A stretch of DNA of 34,493 nucleotides. It comes from an uncultured Veillonellaceae bacterium (GTDB taxonomy: Bacteria; Bacillota; Negativicutes; Veillonellales; Negativicoccaceae). The DNA lies in contig USPU01000003.1 in assembly GCA_900556745.1 (NCBI GenBank), forward strand, positions 1 to 34,493, read 5' to 3'. The position numbers and the translations under genes were made by a program. Below, piece after piece: positions 8,396 through 16,435 of this stretch (positions are counted from its first letter, which is position 1; the number at the start of each line of letters is the position of its first letter). The notes beneath the pieces were generated by a model. It did no database searches. It saw only the letters and a list, made by a program, of their open reading frames with translations, and was not told the DNA's origin.

Positions 8396-9210
8396 AAGTA
8401 CCGACAATCTATGTGCTTTCGGATTCATTGGGCGAAACGGCGGAAAACGTCGCACGGGCTACGATCAGCCAGTTTGACAAGGAAGATATTGACATCATTC
8501 GGGTGCCGTATATCCGCACGATAGAGCAGGTCGAAGATGCGGTGCGCGAAGCGCAGGCGAATGAAGGCATCATTTGTCATACGATCGTCTCCGAAGAACT
8601 GCGTTCCAATTTTGAAGAGATCGCTCGGCAATACAAGGTGACATCGGTCGATATTATGGGTCCGATGTTGCGTGCGGTTGAAGTGATTGCCGGAACCAAA
8701 CCGCGCATGCAACCGGGTATGGTTCACAAGCTCGACCAGGAATATTTCAAAAAAGTGGAAGCCATCGAATTCGCGGTTAAATATGATGACGGTAAAAATC
8801 CGGCCGGATTTTTAAAAGCCGACATCGTCATTATCGGTGTGTCGCGTACTTCGAAAACGCCGCTTTCCATGTATTTGGCGCATAAAAAAATCAAAGCGGC
8901 GAACTTGCCGCTGGTTCCGGAAGTGCCGTTGCCGGAAGAATTATTCCAGCTGCCTTCCCATAAAATTGTCGGTTTGATTATCGATCCGGGTAAACTCAAT
9001 ACGATTCGCAGCGAACGGTTAAAATCCATGGGACTTGCCGACGGAGCAAGCTATGCGGCGCTGGATCGCATTCGGGAAGAGTTGACGTATGCGCGTGAGA
9101 TTATGCGCAAACTGCACTGTCCGGTGATCGACGTATCCACGAAAGCGATTGAAGAAACGGCCAATCGGGTTATGGAAATCATTGAACGCAACCGCCGTTT
9201 ACACGGGTGA
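8392..9210 (+). CDS. ppsR: PEP synthase regulatory kinase/pyrophosphorylase (DUF299)
   Basis: This 272-residue bifunctional regulator inactivates its target dikinase by ADP-dependent phosphorylation of the Thr next to the catalytic His, and reactivates it by Pi-dependent dephosphorylation. It has the DUF299 N-terminus YVLSDSLGETAE and the P-loop GVSRTSKTPLS at 149-159. Family members act either on pyruvate phosphate dikinase (the usual annotation in Firmicutes, yqfL) or on PEP synthase (E. coli ppsR). Because ppsA lies two genes upstream and no ppdK is in the window, PEP synthase is the likely substrate. ATG 8392 overlaps the ccpN stop by four bases and has GAAGAGGAG upstream; longer in-frame starts inside ccpN are not credible. 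Confidence 0.93.
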   Translation: MKVPTIYVLSDSLGETAENVARATISQFDKEDIDIIRVPYIRTIEQVEDAVREAQANEGIICHTIVSEELRSNFEEIARQYKVTSVDIMGPMLRAVEVIAGTKPRMQPGMVHKLDQEYFKKVEAIEFAVKYDDGKNPAGFLKADIVIIGVSRTSKTPLSMYLAHKKIKAANLPLVPEVPLPEELFQLPSHKIVGLIIDPGKLNTIRSERLKSMGLADGASYAALDRIREELTYAREIMRKLHCPVIDVSTKAIEETANRVMEIIERNRRLHG

Positions 9211-9218
9211 GGTGAACT

Positions 9219-10208
9219 ATGCAAATCCGTGAAGTGACCGAAGAACGCGAAGTCAAATATTTAGCGACGCACGCGGCCCACAGCCGTGACGCCGTGCGTG
9301 ACCGTCCGCAGGACAAGGACCCTTTGCGCACCGAATATCAACGGGATCGGGACCGGATTTTGCATAGCAAGGCGTTTCGACGCTTGAAACACAAGACGCA
9401 GGTATATATCGCGCCGACAGATCATTATCGCACGCGCATGACGCATACGTTGGAAGTGAGTCAAATCGCGCGGACGATGGCGCGCGCGTTGCGCTTGAAT
9501 GAAGATTTGACGGAAGCGATCGCCTTGGGGCATGACGTGGGGCACACGCCGTTCGGTCATGTCGGTGAATTTGCGATTCGCGATCTGTTCGGACATTTTC
9601 ATCATAATGAGCAAAGTCTGCGCGTGTTGGATGTGCTGGAAAAGCACGGCGCCGGTTTGAATTTGACGCAGGCCGTACGTGATGGTATTTTGAATCATAC
9701 GGGACCAAATTTGCCGCAGACATTAGAAGGGCAGCTGGTTCGTTACAGTGACCGTATTGCCTACTTATGCCACGATTTTGATGATGCGGAGCGGGCGGGT
9801 ATGCTCACGGCGGACGATTTGCCGCTGGAAGTGCAACGCCGTTTCGGAACGACGCATTCATCCATGATCACGGCGATGGTAAGCGACCTGGTGTATTCAT
9901 CGTTGGATCGGGACTGTATTATCATGCCGGACGCCACGCAGGCGGTCATGCGCATATTTCGCGAATTCATGTTCGCCAATGTTTATCAGGCGCCGGCGCT
10001 GGTGCCGGATCGTAAACGCGGTTACCGCTTGGTACAGGAGCTTTGCCGCTACTATTTGGAAGATCCCGCGCGCTTGCCGGAGGAACATCAGCCGAACGAA
10101 ATTCCGGTCGCAACGGCGGTGATTGATTATGTAGCCGGCTTGACGGACGAGTATGCGATTCGTTTATATCAAGACACGTTTTTGCCGCGTTATTGGGATG
10201 TTAAATAA
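9219..10208 (+). CDS. dgt: dGTP triphosphohydrolase-like HD protein
   Basis: This 329-residue HD-superfamily protein belongs to the short dGTPase-like group. It begins its conserved part with DRDRILHSKAFRRLKHKTQVY and has the metal-binding set H (in RMTHTLEVSQIAR), HD (in ALGHDVGHTPFGH) and the distal D (in YSDRIAYLCHDFDDA). Such enzymes hydrolyse dNTPs to deoxynucleosides and triphosphate, controlling the pool; substrate preference cannot be read from sequence. In many Firmicutes this gene precedes dnaG-rpoD. Here it ends the ccpN-ppsR unit (8-base gap, GAGGTG before ATG) and is followed by terminators. No functional link with PEP synthase control is known. Confidence 0.9.
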   Translation: MQIREVTEEREVKYLATHAAHSRDAVRDRPQDKDPLRTEYQRDRDRILHSKAFRRLKHKTQVYIAPTDHYRTRMTHTLEVSQIARTMARALRLNEDLTEAIALGHDVGHTPFGHVGEFAIRDLFGHFHHNEQSLRVLDVLEKHGAGLNLTQAVRDGILNHTGPNLPQTLEGQLVRYSDRIAYLCHDFDDAERAGMLTADDLPLEVQRRFGTTHSSMITAMVSDLVYSSLDRDCIIMPDATQAVMRIFREFMFANVYQAPALVPDRKRGYRLVQELCRYYLEDPARLPEEHQPNEIPVATAVIDYVAGLTDEYAIRLYQDTFLPRYWDVK

Positions 10209-10231
10209 AAAACCGCCTGCGGGCGGTTTTT
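10207..10231 (+). terminator. Terminator after dgt
   Basis: AACCGCC, loop TGCG, GGCGGTT, with A-run before and T-run after. It starts at the dgt stop codon. Confidence 0.85.
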
Positions 10232-10253
10232 ATATATGACGAAAACAGGCATT

Positions 10254-10279
10254 AAAAAACCGCCCGCAGGCGGTTTTTA
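10254..10279 (-). terminator. Terminator after rpmB
   Basis: AACCGCC, loop CGCA, GGCGGTT, flanked by A and T runs. It lies 8 bases beyond the rpmB stop on the minus strand. Its core is the exact reverse complement of the dgt terminator 40 bases away. Confidence 0.8.
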
Positions 10280-10286
10280 GTTTGTC

Positions 10287-10475
10287 TTAAGGACGTTCCA
10301 CTTTGCCGGAACGAAGGCACCGAGTGCAGACGTTCTGTCGCGTGGTTTGACCGTTGAGAACAACACGTACACGTTGAATATTCGGTTTCCAGGTTCGTTT
10401 CGTTTTCAAATGTGAGTGGCTGACGTTCATACCGGTTTGCGTACCTTTACCACAAACTTCGCAATAATTTGCCAT
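10287..10475 (-). CDS. rpmB: 50S ribosomal protein L28
   Basis: A 62-residue basic protein with the L28 pattern: CEVCGKGTQTGMNVSHSH at the N-terminus, KTKRTWKPNIQRVR in the middle and a distal CTRCLRSGKV. The two CxxC pairs mark the zinc-binding form. AAGGAGG precedes the start and a good promoter lies at 10518-10546. It is monocistronic and convergent with dgt. Confidence 0.97.
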   Translation of the reverse strand: MANYCEVCGKGTQTGMNVSHSHLKTKRTWKPNIQRVRVVLNGQTTRQNVCTRCLRSGKVERP

Positions 10476-10517
10476 TATCTACACCTCCTTGCAAGTTCCG
10501 TTATTAGCAACAGTAGT

Positions 10518-10546
10518 ATTTTATCACAGCTGCATTCAGTTGTAAA
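10518..10546 (-). promoter_or_regulatory. rpmB promoter
   Basis: Read on the minus strand, TTTACA (10546-10541), a 17-base spacer and TAAAAT (10523-10518). It lies in the 84-base gap between metQ and rpmB. Confidence 0.75.
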
Positions 10547-10559
10547 GGAAAACCTCAAG

Positions 10560-11381
10560 TCAGAACGCCGGCACGAGCGCGCCTTTAAATTCTTTGTTAA
10601 TAAAGTCGCGTACGGGCTCCGATTGGTAGTAAGAAAGCAGTTTCGCATACGCCGCGTTGGTTTTCGCTTCTTTTTGCACGGCCAGCACGCAAGCGTACGG
10701 CGATTCTTTCGTTTCCACAAAGCGCGCGTCGGCAACCGGGGAAAGGCCCGCTTCAAGCGCGTAGTTCGTATTAATTGCGGCGGCGTCCACGTCATCTAAC
10801 GAGCGCGGCACCTGCGCGGCTTCCACTTCAAGAAATTCGAAATGATGCGGATTTTCTTTGACATCAGCGACCGTGACGGTGATATCATTCGTGCCGAGTT
10901 GAATCAGACCGGCCGACTGCAGCAGCAAGAGCGCGCGACCGCCGTTGGTCGGATCGTTCGGAATGGCTACTTTCGCGCCGTCGGGAAGGGCGTCGAGCGT
11001 TTTGTATTTCGGTGCATAGAGCGCCATCGGTAAGAGTACGGTTTTGCCGATCGAGACTAATTTGTCACCGTTGTTTTTATTGAAATGGTTCAAGTACGGC
11101 TGGTGTTGGTACGCGTTGGCATCGATTTCGCCGTTGGCGAGCGCCTGATTCGGTGTGACGAAGTCGGTGAATTCCGCCACTTTAATGACGAATCCGTCAC
11201 GCGCGGCCACCGTTTTGACTTGCTCTAAAATTTGCGCCTGCGGACCTGCCGTTACGCCGACAACGAGCGGTCGTTCTTGGGTGCCGAGCATAGCGTTTGC
11301 CGGCTCTTTTTGGGTGCCGCAACCGGCCAGTACGGCCAAGCTGCAAAGCAGGAAAAATAAGACTGTCCATTGTCGTTTCAT
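10560..11381 (-). CDS. metQ: Methionine ABC transporter substrate-binding lipoprotein
   Basis: This 273-residue NlpA/MetQ-family lipoprotein has the lipobox LAGC (Cys21) after a short hydrophobic signal. The mature part has the family blocks VGVTAGPQAQILE, FTDFVTPNQALANGEIDANAYQHQPYL and IPNDPTNGGRALLLLQ. It captures methionine for the MetNI transporter. It is the last gene of metN-metI-metQ, 35 bases after metI, and the whole operon is under the SAM riboswitch. No hairpin is visible after its stop. Confidence 0.95.
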   Translation of the reverse strand: MKRQWTVLFFLLCSLAVLAGCGTQKEPANAMLGTQERPLVVGVTAGPQAQILEQVKTVAARDGFVIKVAEFTDFVTPNQALANGEIDANAYQHQPYLNHFNKNNGDKLVSIGKTVLLPMALYAPKYKTLDALPDGAKVAIPNDPTNGGRALLLLQSAGLIQLGTNDITVTVADVKENPHHFEFLEVEAAQVPRSLDDVDAAAINTNYALEAGLSPVADARFVETKESPYACVLAVQKEAKTNAAYAKLLSYYQSEPVRDFINKEFKGALVPAF

Positions 11382-11416
11382 ATCAATTACCCCATTTCAC
11401 TATTTCGTTTTCAGAA

Positions 11417-12070
11417 TTATTTTTTATTAACGCGTCGTGCTAAATAATTACCCAGACTTTGAATCAATTGGACAACGATGACCAATATCGCAATCGTTGC
11501 GAGCATCACATCGAGACGGAAACGCTGGTAGCCGTAGCGGATTGCGAGATCGCCCAAGCCGCCGCCGCCGATCGCGCCCGCCATCGCGGAGTAGCTGATC
11601 AAATTGACGACGACGTTCGTCATGCTGTCGATGATGGTCGGAAGCGCTTCGGGAATTAACACTTTATAGATGATTTGCAACGGGGAAGCGCCCATCGATT
11701 GCGCGGCTTCAACCAAGCCGAACGGAACTTCTTTCAGCGCCGTTTCCACCAGGCGCCCCGCAAAGGGAATTGCGGCGAGCGTCAAGGGTACGCACGCGGC
11801 GGTCGTGCCGATCGAGGAACCGGCAATAATGCGGGTCAAAGGAATAATCGCGACCATCAAAATAATAAACGGGATCGAACGCAACATATTGACGACGGCG
11901 CCGAGCGGTTTATTAATCGCGGCATTTTCCAAAATATGACCTTTATCGGTAACGAGCAGCAAGACCCCGAGAGGAATCCCGAAGAAGGCCGAGAGAAAGG
12001 AGGAAACGGCCACCATGTACATTGTTTCCCCTAAACTCTGCCATAAGAGGCTAACGATTTGCGGGGACAT
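11417..12070 (-). CDS. metI: Methionine ABC transporter permease
   Basis: This 217-residue integral membrane protein of the MetI family has about five transmembrane segments. The EAA-type coupling loop is visible as VEAAQSMGASPLQIIYKVLIPEALP. It forms the translocation path with MetN ATPase subunits. The start at 12070 lies 20 bases inside the 3' end of metN, indicating translational coupling. Confidence 0.95.
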   Translation of the reverse strand: MSPQIVSLLWQSLGETMYMVAVSSFLSAFFGIPLGVLLLVTDKGHILENAAINKPLGAVVNMLRSIPFIILMVAIIPLTRIIAGSSIGTTAACVPLTLAAIPFAGRLVETALKEVPFGLVEAAQSMGASPLQIIYKVLIPEALPTIIDSMTNVVVNLISYSAMAGAIGGGGLGDLAIRYGYQRFRLDVMLATIAILVIVVQLIQSLGNYLARRVNKK

Positions 12071-13094
12071 AACCGATCACCTCACTTTCAATGGGACACG
12101 CGCGCAGCCACGCCAAGGCGGCTTGCATTTGATCCTCACTGCCGCCCAGCGTCACAATCAGTCGACCGAATGAGGTGTCCTGAATGTAATCGATGCTAGC
12201 GTAGAGAATGCTGACTTCGAGATCAAACCGACGAATCAATGTCGCCAACAACGGCTCATCGGTAACGTCGCCGATAAAAGATAACCGAACCAGTAAATCG
12301 GCATCGGGAATCGGTGTTTGGGAAATATGCAGATAGTTTAAGTTTTCCGGAATCTCATTGCTCAAAATTGAGCCGACAAATTCGCGCGTGGTCGCCGTTT
12401 TCGGCGCGGTGAAAAGATCCGCCACGCCGCCCTGTTCGATGATGCGACCGTTTTCAATGACGGCGACGTGGTTACAAATTTCTTTGATGACCTGCATCTC
12501 ATGCGTGATCAAAACGATGGTCAGGTGCAGGCGACGATTGATATCTTTCAAAAGATCAAGGATTGCTTTGGTAGTCTGCGGATCGAGCGCGCTGGTCGCT
12601 TCGTCGCAAAGGAGCACCTTCGGTCGGGAAACTAACGCACGGGCGATGCCGACACGCTGCTTTTGACCGCCGGAAAGTTGGGCGGGATAGTTGTCGCGGC
12701 GTTGCGTCAGACCGACGAGTTCTAAAATCGGCTCGATCCGTTCTTTTTGTTCCGCTTTGGAAAGTCCCGCGAGCTCTAACGGAAACGCGATATTTTCATA
12801 GACGGTACGATGACTCAGCAGATTGAAATGCTGGAAGATCATGCCGATATGTTTGCGTTCGTTACGTAATTCCTGCTCGCTCATCGCCGTCAGGTTTTTA
12901 CCGTCGACCCAAACTTCTCCTTCGGTCGGCGTTTCCAGCATGTTGATACAGCGGATCAGCGTCGACTTGCCGGCCCCGGACAGGCCGATGATACCGCAAA
13001 TTTCGCTTTCGGGGATATGCAGGTCGATATCTTTGATTGCGTGCACCGGTTGCGGACCGGGATATACTTTGCTAATGTGTCGCAAATCTATCAT
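12051..13094 (-). CDS. metN: Methionine ABC transporter ATP-binding protein
   Basis: This 347-residue ATPase has Walker A GLSGAGKST near residue 38, signature LSGGQKQRV, Walker B VLLCDEATSALD and a switch His in LITHEM. A C-terminal NIL/ACT-like domain (about residues 260-345) in MetN senses cytoplasmic methionine and inhibits the transporter (trans-inhibition). AAAGGAG precedes the ATG. It is the first gene after the SAM-I riboswitch, so the system is switched off transcriptionally by SAM and probably post-translationally by methionine. Confidence 0.96.
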   Translation of the reverse strand: MIDLRHISKVYPGPQPVHAIKDIDLHIPESEICGIIGLSGAGKSTLIRCINMLETPTEGEVWVDGKNLTAMSEQELRNERKHIGMIFQHFNLLSHRTVYENIAFPLELAGLSKAEQKERIEPILELVGLTQRRDNYPAQLSGGQKQRVGIARALVSRPKVLLCDEATSALDPQTTKAILDLLKDINRRLHLTIVLITHEMQVIKEICNHVAVIENGRIIEQGGVADLFTAPKTATTREFVGSILSNEIPENLNYLHISQTPIPDADLLVRLSFIGDVTDEPLLATLIRRFDLEVSILYASIDYIQDTSFGRLIVTLGGSEDQMQAALAWLRACPIESEVIGYVPANR

Positions 13095-13115
13095 TTTCTC
13101 ACTCCTTTAACCACT

Positions 13116-13143
13116 AAAAAACTCTTCACCAAAAGATGAAGAG
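13116..13143 (-). terminator. SAM-riboswitch expression-platform terminator
   Basis: On the minus strand CTCTTCA pairs with TGAAGAG and is followed by six T (plus-strand 13121-13116). The terminator's 5' arm can instead pair with the 3' strand of aptamer helix P1: CTTCATC at 13141-13135 with GATGAAG at 13158-13152. This gives the classical antiterminator alternative. Confidence 0.9.
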
Positions 13144-13149
13144 CCGGTC

Positions 13150-13256
13150 GACTTCATCTCTCGGGATCACTCCCGCGGAATTGGCACCGTTCTCCGTGTA
13201 GAGATGGTTGCCGCGACGTCATTGGGCCGGTCCCTCGGTCACTCTGGATGAAAAGT
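13150..13256 (-). ncRNA. SAM-I (S-box) riboswitch aptamer
   Basis: On the minus strand the S-box core is unmistakable: an AGAG/GACCGAGGGACCGGCCC block, then the CGGCAACC block, a GGTGCCAATTCC block, and a closing GATCCCGAGAGATGA. Helix P1 forms between TTCATC (13252-13247) and GATGAA (13158-13153). When SAM binds, P1 is stabilised and the downstream terminator forms, shutting off metNIQ. Confidence 0.97.
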
Positions 13257-13283
13257 GGTGTATTTCGTTGTTGATTAACGCTG

Positions 13284-13313
13284 ATTATAGCACTATGAAA
13301 GAATGAATGTCAA
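13284..13313 (-). promoter_or_regulatory. metNIQ promoter
   Basis: Minus strand: TTGACA (13313-13308), an 18-base spacer and TATAAT (13289-13284) preceded by an extended TGC. Transcription should start near 13277, about 20 bases before the riboswitch aptamer. Confidence 0.85.
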
Positions 13314-13410
13314 ACAGTAATTTAGAGATGACTCCTTGCGTTTTTTGTATAGGACTGTTTCAAGTAGCGTAAAATGCGACCGTTTCGGGCTTAAAGGGGA
13401 TTTTAGCCGA

Positions 13411-13468
13411 GAGCTACATATTGAATAATCTGCTTTTAGGATTGCGCCCAGACTACAATATGTAGTAT
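13411..13468 (+). promoter_or_regulatory. Pair of NrdR-like boxes upstream of nrdD
   Basis: Two 10-base cores, CTACATATTG (13414-13423) and CAATATGTAG (13456-13465), are exact reverse complements. Each fits the NrdR core as I remember it (CwAtATaTwG) at 9 of 10 positions. They start 42 bases apart, four helical turns, as required for cooperative NrdR binding. The second box overlaps the -10 of the nrdD promoter. nrdR itself is not in the window. Confidence 0.75.
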
Positions 13469-13471
13469 ACT
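13442..13471 (+). promoter_or_regulatory. nrdDG promoter
   Basis: TTGCGC (13442-13447), an 18-base spacer and TATACT (13466-13471). The spacer and -10 are covered by the downstream NrdR-like box, so repressor binding would occlude the polymerase. Confidence 0.65.
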
Positions 13472-13530
13472 CAAATCTGAAGAGGCGGCTTGTGAGAAAG
13501 CCGATACAATATGAGGGAGGCAGCGGTACT

Positions 13531-15681
13531 ATGTTGGAAGTCATCAAGCGCGACGGCGACAAAACTGTTTTTGACAGGTCGAAAATTACGATCGCGATTG
13601 AAAAAGCAATGAACAGCTCGAGCGGCGTGTATGAAATCGGTCAGGCGGACAAAATCGCCTGGGAAATCGAACAGGAAGCACGTCAGCAGGAAAAGCCTTT
13701 AACGATTTATGAAATCGAAGATAAGGTCTATTATAAACTCATTGAGAACCACAATCCGGCAACGGCTCGTGCGTACGAAAACTATAAAGCGGTACAGGCA
13801 TTCAAACGTCATGAAAATACAACCGATGAAAGTATTTTCGGTTTATTAAATAAAAGCAATATCGCAGTCTTGGATGAAAACTCCAACAAAGACGCGCAGG
13901 TCGTTTCGACGCAGCGCGATTTGATCGCCGGCGAAGTATCGAAAGATATCGCCCGCCGCAAACTGATTCCCGCCGATATCGTGCAGGCGCATGACAGCGG
14001 CGCGATTCACTTCCATGACATGGACTATATTATTCAGCCGATGTTCAATTGCTGTCTGATCAATTTGGAAGACATGCTTACCAACGGCACCGTCATTAAC
14101 GGGAAAAAGATCGATTCACCGAAATCGTTCCAAGTCGCCTGTACGGTAACGACGCAGATTATTGCGCAGGTCGCCAGCGGCCAGTACGGCGGACAGAGCA
14201 TCAACGGCATTGATCGGATTCTGGCGCCTTTCGTGCGTAAATCGTTCAATAAAATTCTCAAGAGCGTGCTCGAAGAACAGCGCGACATTTATGAAATGGA
14301 ACCGGATCAGGAGAAAGCGGAAGCGATTGCTTGGAAACGTACCCGTAAAGAAGTAAAAGACGGCATTCAGACGATCCAGTACCAGATCAATACCTTGATG
14401 ACGACCAACGGCCAGGCGCCGTTCGTTACGTTGTGCATGTATTTCCAACCGGATTACGAATACGCCAAAGAAGCGGCGATGATTACGGAAGAAATTTTGG
14501 CGCAGCGTTTAGAAGGCGTCAAAAACGAGCAGAATGTCTACATCACACCGGCATTCCCGAAACTCGTTTACGTGCTCGATGAGCACAATATCGCGCCGGA
14601 CGCGCCGTACTACTATCTCACGGAACTCGCGGCGAAATGCACCGCGAAGCGCATGTATCCGGACTATATTTCCGCGAAAAAGATGCGCGAAAATTATGAA
14701 GGCAATGTTTTTTCGCCGATGGGCTGCCGCTCCTTCCTGCGCCCGTATAAAAACGAAAAAGGCGAATACGTTTGGGACGGCCGTTTCAATCAGGGCGTCG
14801 TTTCACTGAACTTGCCGCAAATCGGTATTTTGGCGGAACATTCGGAAGAAAAATTCTTTGAAATTTTGGAAAAACGTCTGCAACTTTGCTACAAAGCATT
14901 GATGTTGCGCTATGACTTCTTGAAAGATGTCGTGAGCGACGTGTCGCCGATTCATTGGCAGTATGGCGCGATTGCTCGCCTCAAACCGGGTGAAAAGATT
15001 TATCCGTACTTGCAGAATACGTATTCCACGCTTTCCCTCGGCTACATCGGCGTGTATGAAGCGACCAAACTCATCACCGGCGAATCGCATACCGGCGAAA
15101 AAGGTCACGCGTTCGCCGCGCGCCTGATGCGCCGTCTGCGTGAAGCGGTCGATACCTGGCAGGAACAGACCGGTTTGGGATTCTCTCTGTACGGCACACC
15201 GGCGGAAAGCCTGACCAACCGTTTCTCGTCGATTGACCGCGCGCGTTTCGGCGAAATCGAAGACATTACGGATAAAGGTTACTACACCAATAGTTACCAC
15301 GTGGACGTACGCGAACCGATCAGCGTCTTTGATAAATTCTGTTTCGAATCGGAATTCCAAAAACTTTCGACCGGCGGCTGCATCTCGTATGCGGAAATTC
15401 CGAATATGAGCGGCAACGTCGATGCGGTACTGACGATGATGCGCTTTATTTACGACAATATCTGCTATGCGGAATTTAATACCAAATCGGATTACTGTCA
15501 TGTCTGCGGCTTTGACGGTGAAGTCAAAGTCAATGACGACATCCAGTGGGAATGCCCGCGTTGCCACAACACCGATCGCAATCTGTTGACTGTCATCCGT
15601 CGGACATGCGGTTACCTCGGTGAAAACTTCTGGAACGAAGGTCGCACGAAAGAAATCCGTGACCGCGTCCTCCATATCTGA
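13531..15681 (+). CDS. nrdD: Anaerobic (class III) ribonucleoside-triphosphate reductase
   Basis: This 716-residue glycyl-radical enzyme reduces ribonucleotides to deoxyribonucleotides under anoxia. Residues 1-95 are an ATP-cone allosteric domain (IKRDGDKTVFDRSKITIAIEKAM). The barrel contains QVACTVTTQIIAQVASGQYGGQS and a conserved FQPDYEYA/ITEEIL region. Near the end are two zinc-type CxxC pairs (CHVC, CPRC), and the radical site RRTCGYLGE places Gly at 694. Start ATG 13531 has GGGAGG 10 bases upstream; a GTG at 13492 would add 13 residues with no family support. nrdG, its activase, follows 7 bases later. The operon is the only RNR in the window, consistent with a strict anaerobe. Confidence 0.97.
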   Translation: MLEVIKRDGDKTVFDRSKITIAIEKAMNSSSGVYEIGQADKIAWEIEQEARQQEKPLTIYEIEDKVYYKLIENHNPATARAYENYKAVQAFKRHENTTDESIFGLLNKSNIAVLDENSNKDAQVVSTQRDLIAGEVSKDIARRKLIPADIVQAHDSGAIHFHDMDYIIQPMFNCCLINLEDMLTNGTVINGKKIDSPKSFQVACTVTTQIIAQVASGQYGGQSINGIDRILAPFVRKSFNKILKSVLEEQRDIYEMEPDQEKAEAIAWKRTRKEVKDGIQTIQYQINTLMTTNGQAPFVTLCMYFQPDYEYAKEAAMITEEILAQRLEGVKNEQNVYITPAFPKLVYVLDEHNIAPDAPYYYLTELAAKCTAKRMYPDYISAKKMRENYEGNVFSPMGCRSFLRPYKNEKGEYVWDGRFNQGVVSLNLPQIGILAEHSEEKFFEILEKRLQLCYKALMLRYDFLKDVVSDVSPIHWQYGAIARLKPGEKIYPYLQNTYSTLSLGYIGVYEATKLITGESHTGEKGHAFAARLMRRLREAVDTWQEQTGLGFSLYGTPAESLTNRFSSIDRARFGEIEDITDKGYYTNSYHVDVREPISVFDKFCFESEFQKLSTGGCISYAEIPNMSGNVDAVLTMMRFIYDNICYAEFNTKSDYCHVCGFDGEVKVNDDIQWECPRCHNTDRNLLTVIRRTCGYLGENFWNEGRTKEIRDRVLHI

Positions 15682-15688
15682 GGCGCGC

Positions 15689-16225
15689 ATGCGTTACGGA
15701 CAAATCCGGCACTACGATATTGCCAACGGTGAAGGCATTCGGACAAGCATTTTTGTCACGGGCTGCACTCACAATTGTCCGAATTGCTTCAACGTCGAAT
15801 ACCAGAATTTTCAGGCCGGTAACCTTTGGACGGACAAGGAAACCGCGACGGTGGTCGACTACATCAATGACCCGAATGTGGCGGGTCTGACCCTTTTGGG
15901 CGGCGAGCCCATGCAAAATGTCGAGGGACTGATCGAGGTCGTGCGCGCCGTGCGGGCGGCCCAGCCGCAAAAAAACATTTGGGTGTATTCCGGCTACACC
16001 TGGGAAGAGATTATCAGTGATCCCGTTCGATTATCGCTTCTGCGTCTGTGTGACGTGCTCGTTGACGGGCGTTTCGTGGACGCGTTGCGCGATCCCGCGT
16101 TGCGTTTCCGCGGCTCGTCAAATCAGCGCGTCATCGCGATCGGAGAATCTCTTTTGCAAGGAAAAGTAGTATTGCATCGGGATATTCACACGCATCGTCC
16201 GATTACGACGACAGCGGATACTTAA
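15689..16225 (+). CDS. nrdG: Anaerobic RNR-activating radical SAM protein
   Basis: This 178-residue radical-SAM enzyme generates the glycyl radical on NrdD. The [4Fe-4S] motif CTHNCPNC (C-x3-C-x2-C) lies near residue 26, followed by the family GGEPM SAM-contact motif and WVYSGYTWEE. ATG 15689 with GAGG five bases upstream is the natural start; longer frames would run into nrdD. It ends at a strong terminator. Confidence 0.96.
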   Translation: MRYGQIRHYDIANGEGIRTSIFVTGCTHNCPNCFNVEYQNFQAGNLWTDKETATVVDYINDPNVAGLTLLGGEPMQNVEGLIEVVRAVRAAQPQKNIWVYSGYTWEEIISDPVRLSLLRLCDVLVDGRFVDALRDPALRFRGSSNQRVIAIGESLLQGKVVLHRDIHTHRPITTTADT

Positions 16226-16227
16226 TC

Positions 16228-16257
16228 AAAAAAAGACGGCTTTTGCCGTCTTTTTTG
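16228..16257 (+). terminator. Terminator after nrdG
   Basis: GACGGC, loop TTTT, GCCGTC, preceded by seven A and followed by six T, three bases after the nrdG stop. Confidence 0.9.
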
Positions 16258-16401
16258 TTGTGAGAATAAAAATATCTGGTCATAAGAAGTTATTGAGCAA
16301 TACGAGTGAATTTACGCTTTTCAAGTGCTTTACCGATAACGAATGATGAAGCGCAAAAGCGCAACGAATCAAAAAGCTCTTGAGGATCATCAAATAACAG
16401 T

Positions 16402-16429
16402 TTGTCCCTTGCCTTCTTTGTGCTATAAT
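16402..16429 (+). promoter_or_regulatory. Strong promoter without downstream gene
   Basis: TTGTCC, a 16-base spacer and a perfect TATAAT at 16424-16429 with extended TGC. It points rightwards into a region with no reading frame and a strong terminator about 100 bases away. The stretch 16258-16401 upstream holds nothing I recognise. Confidence 0.65.
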
Positions 16430-16435
16430 AAACGC

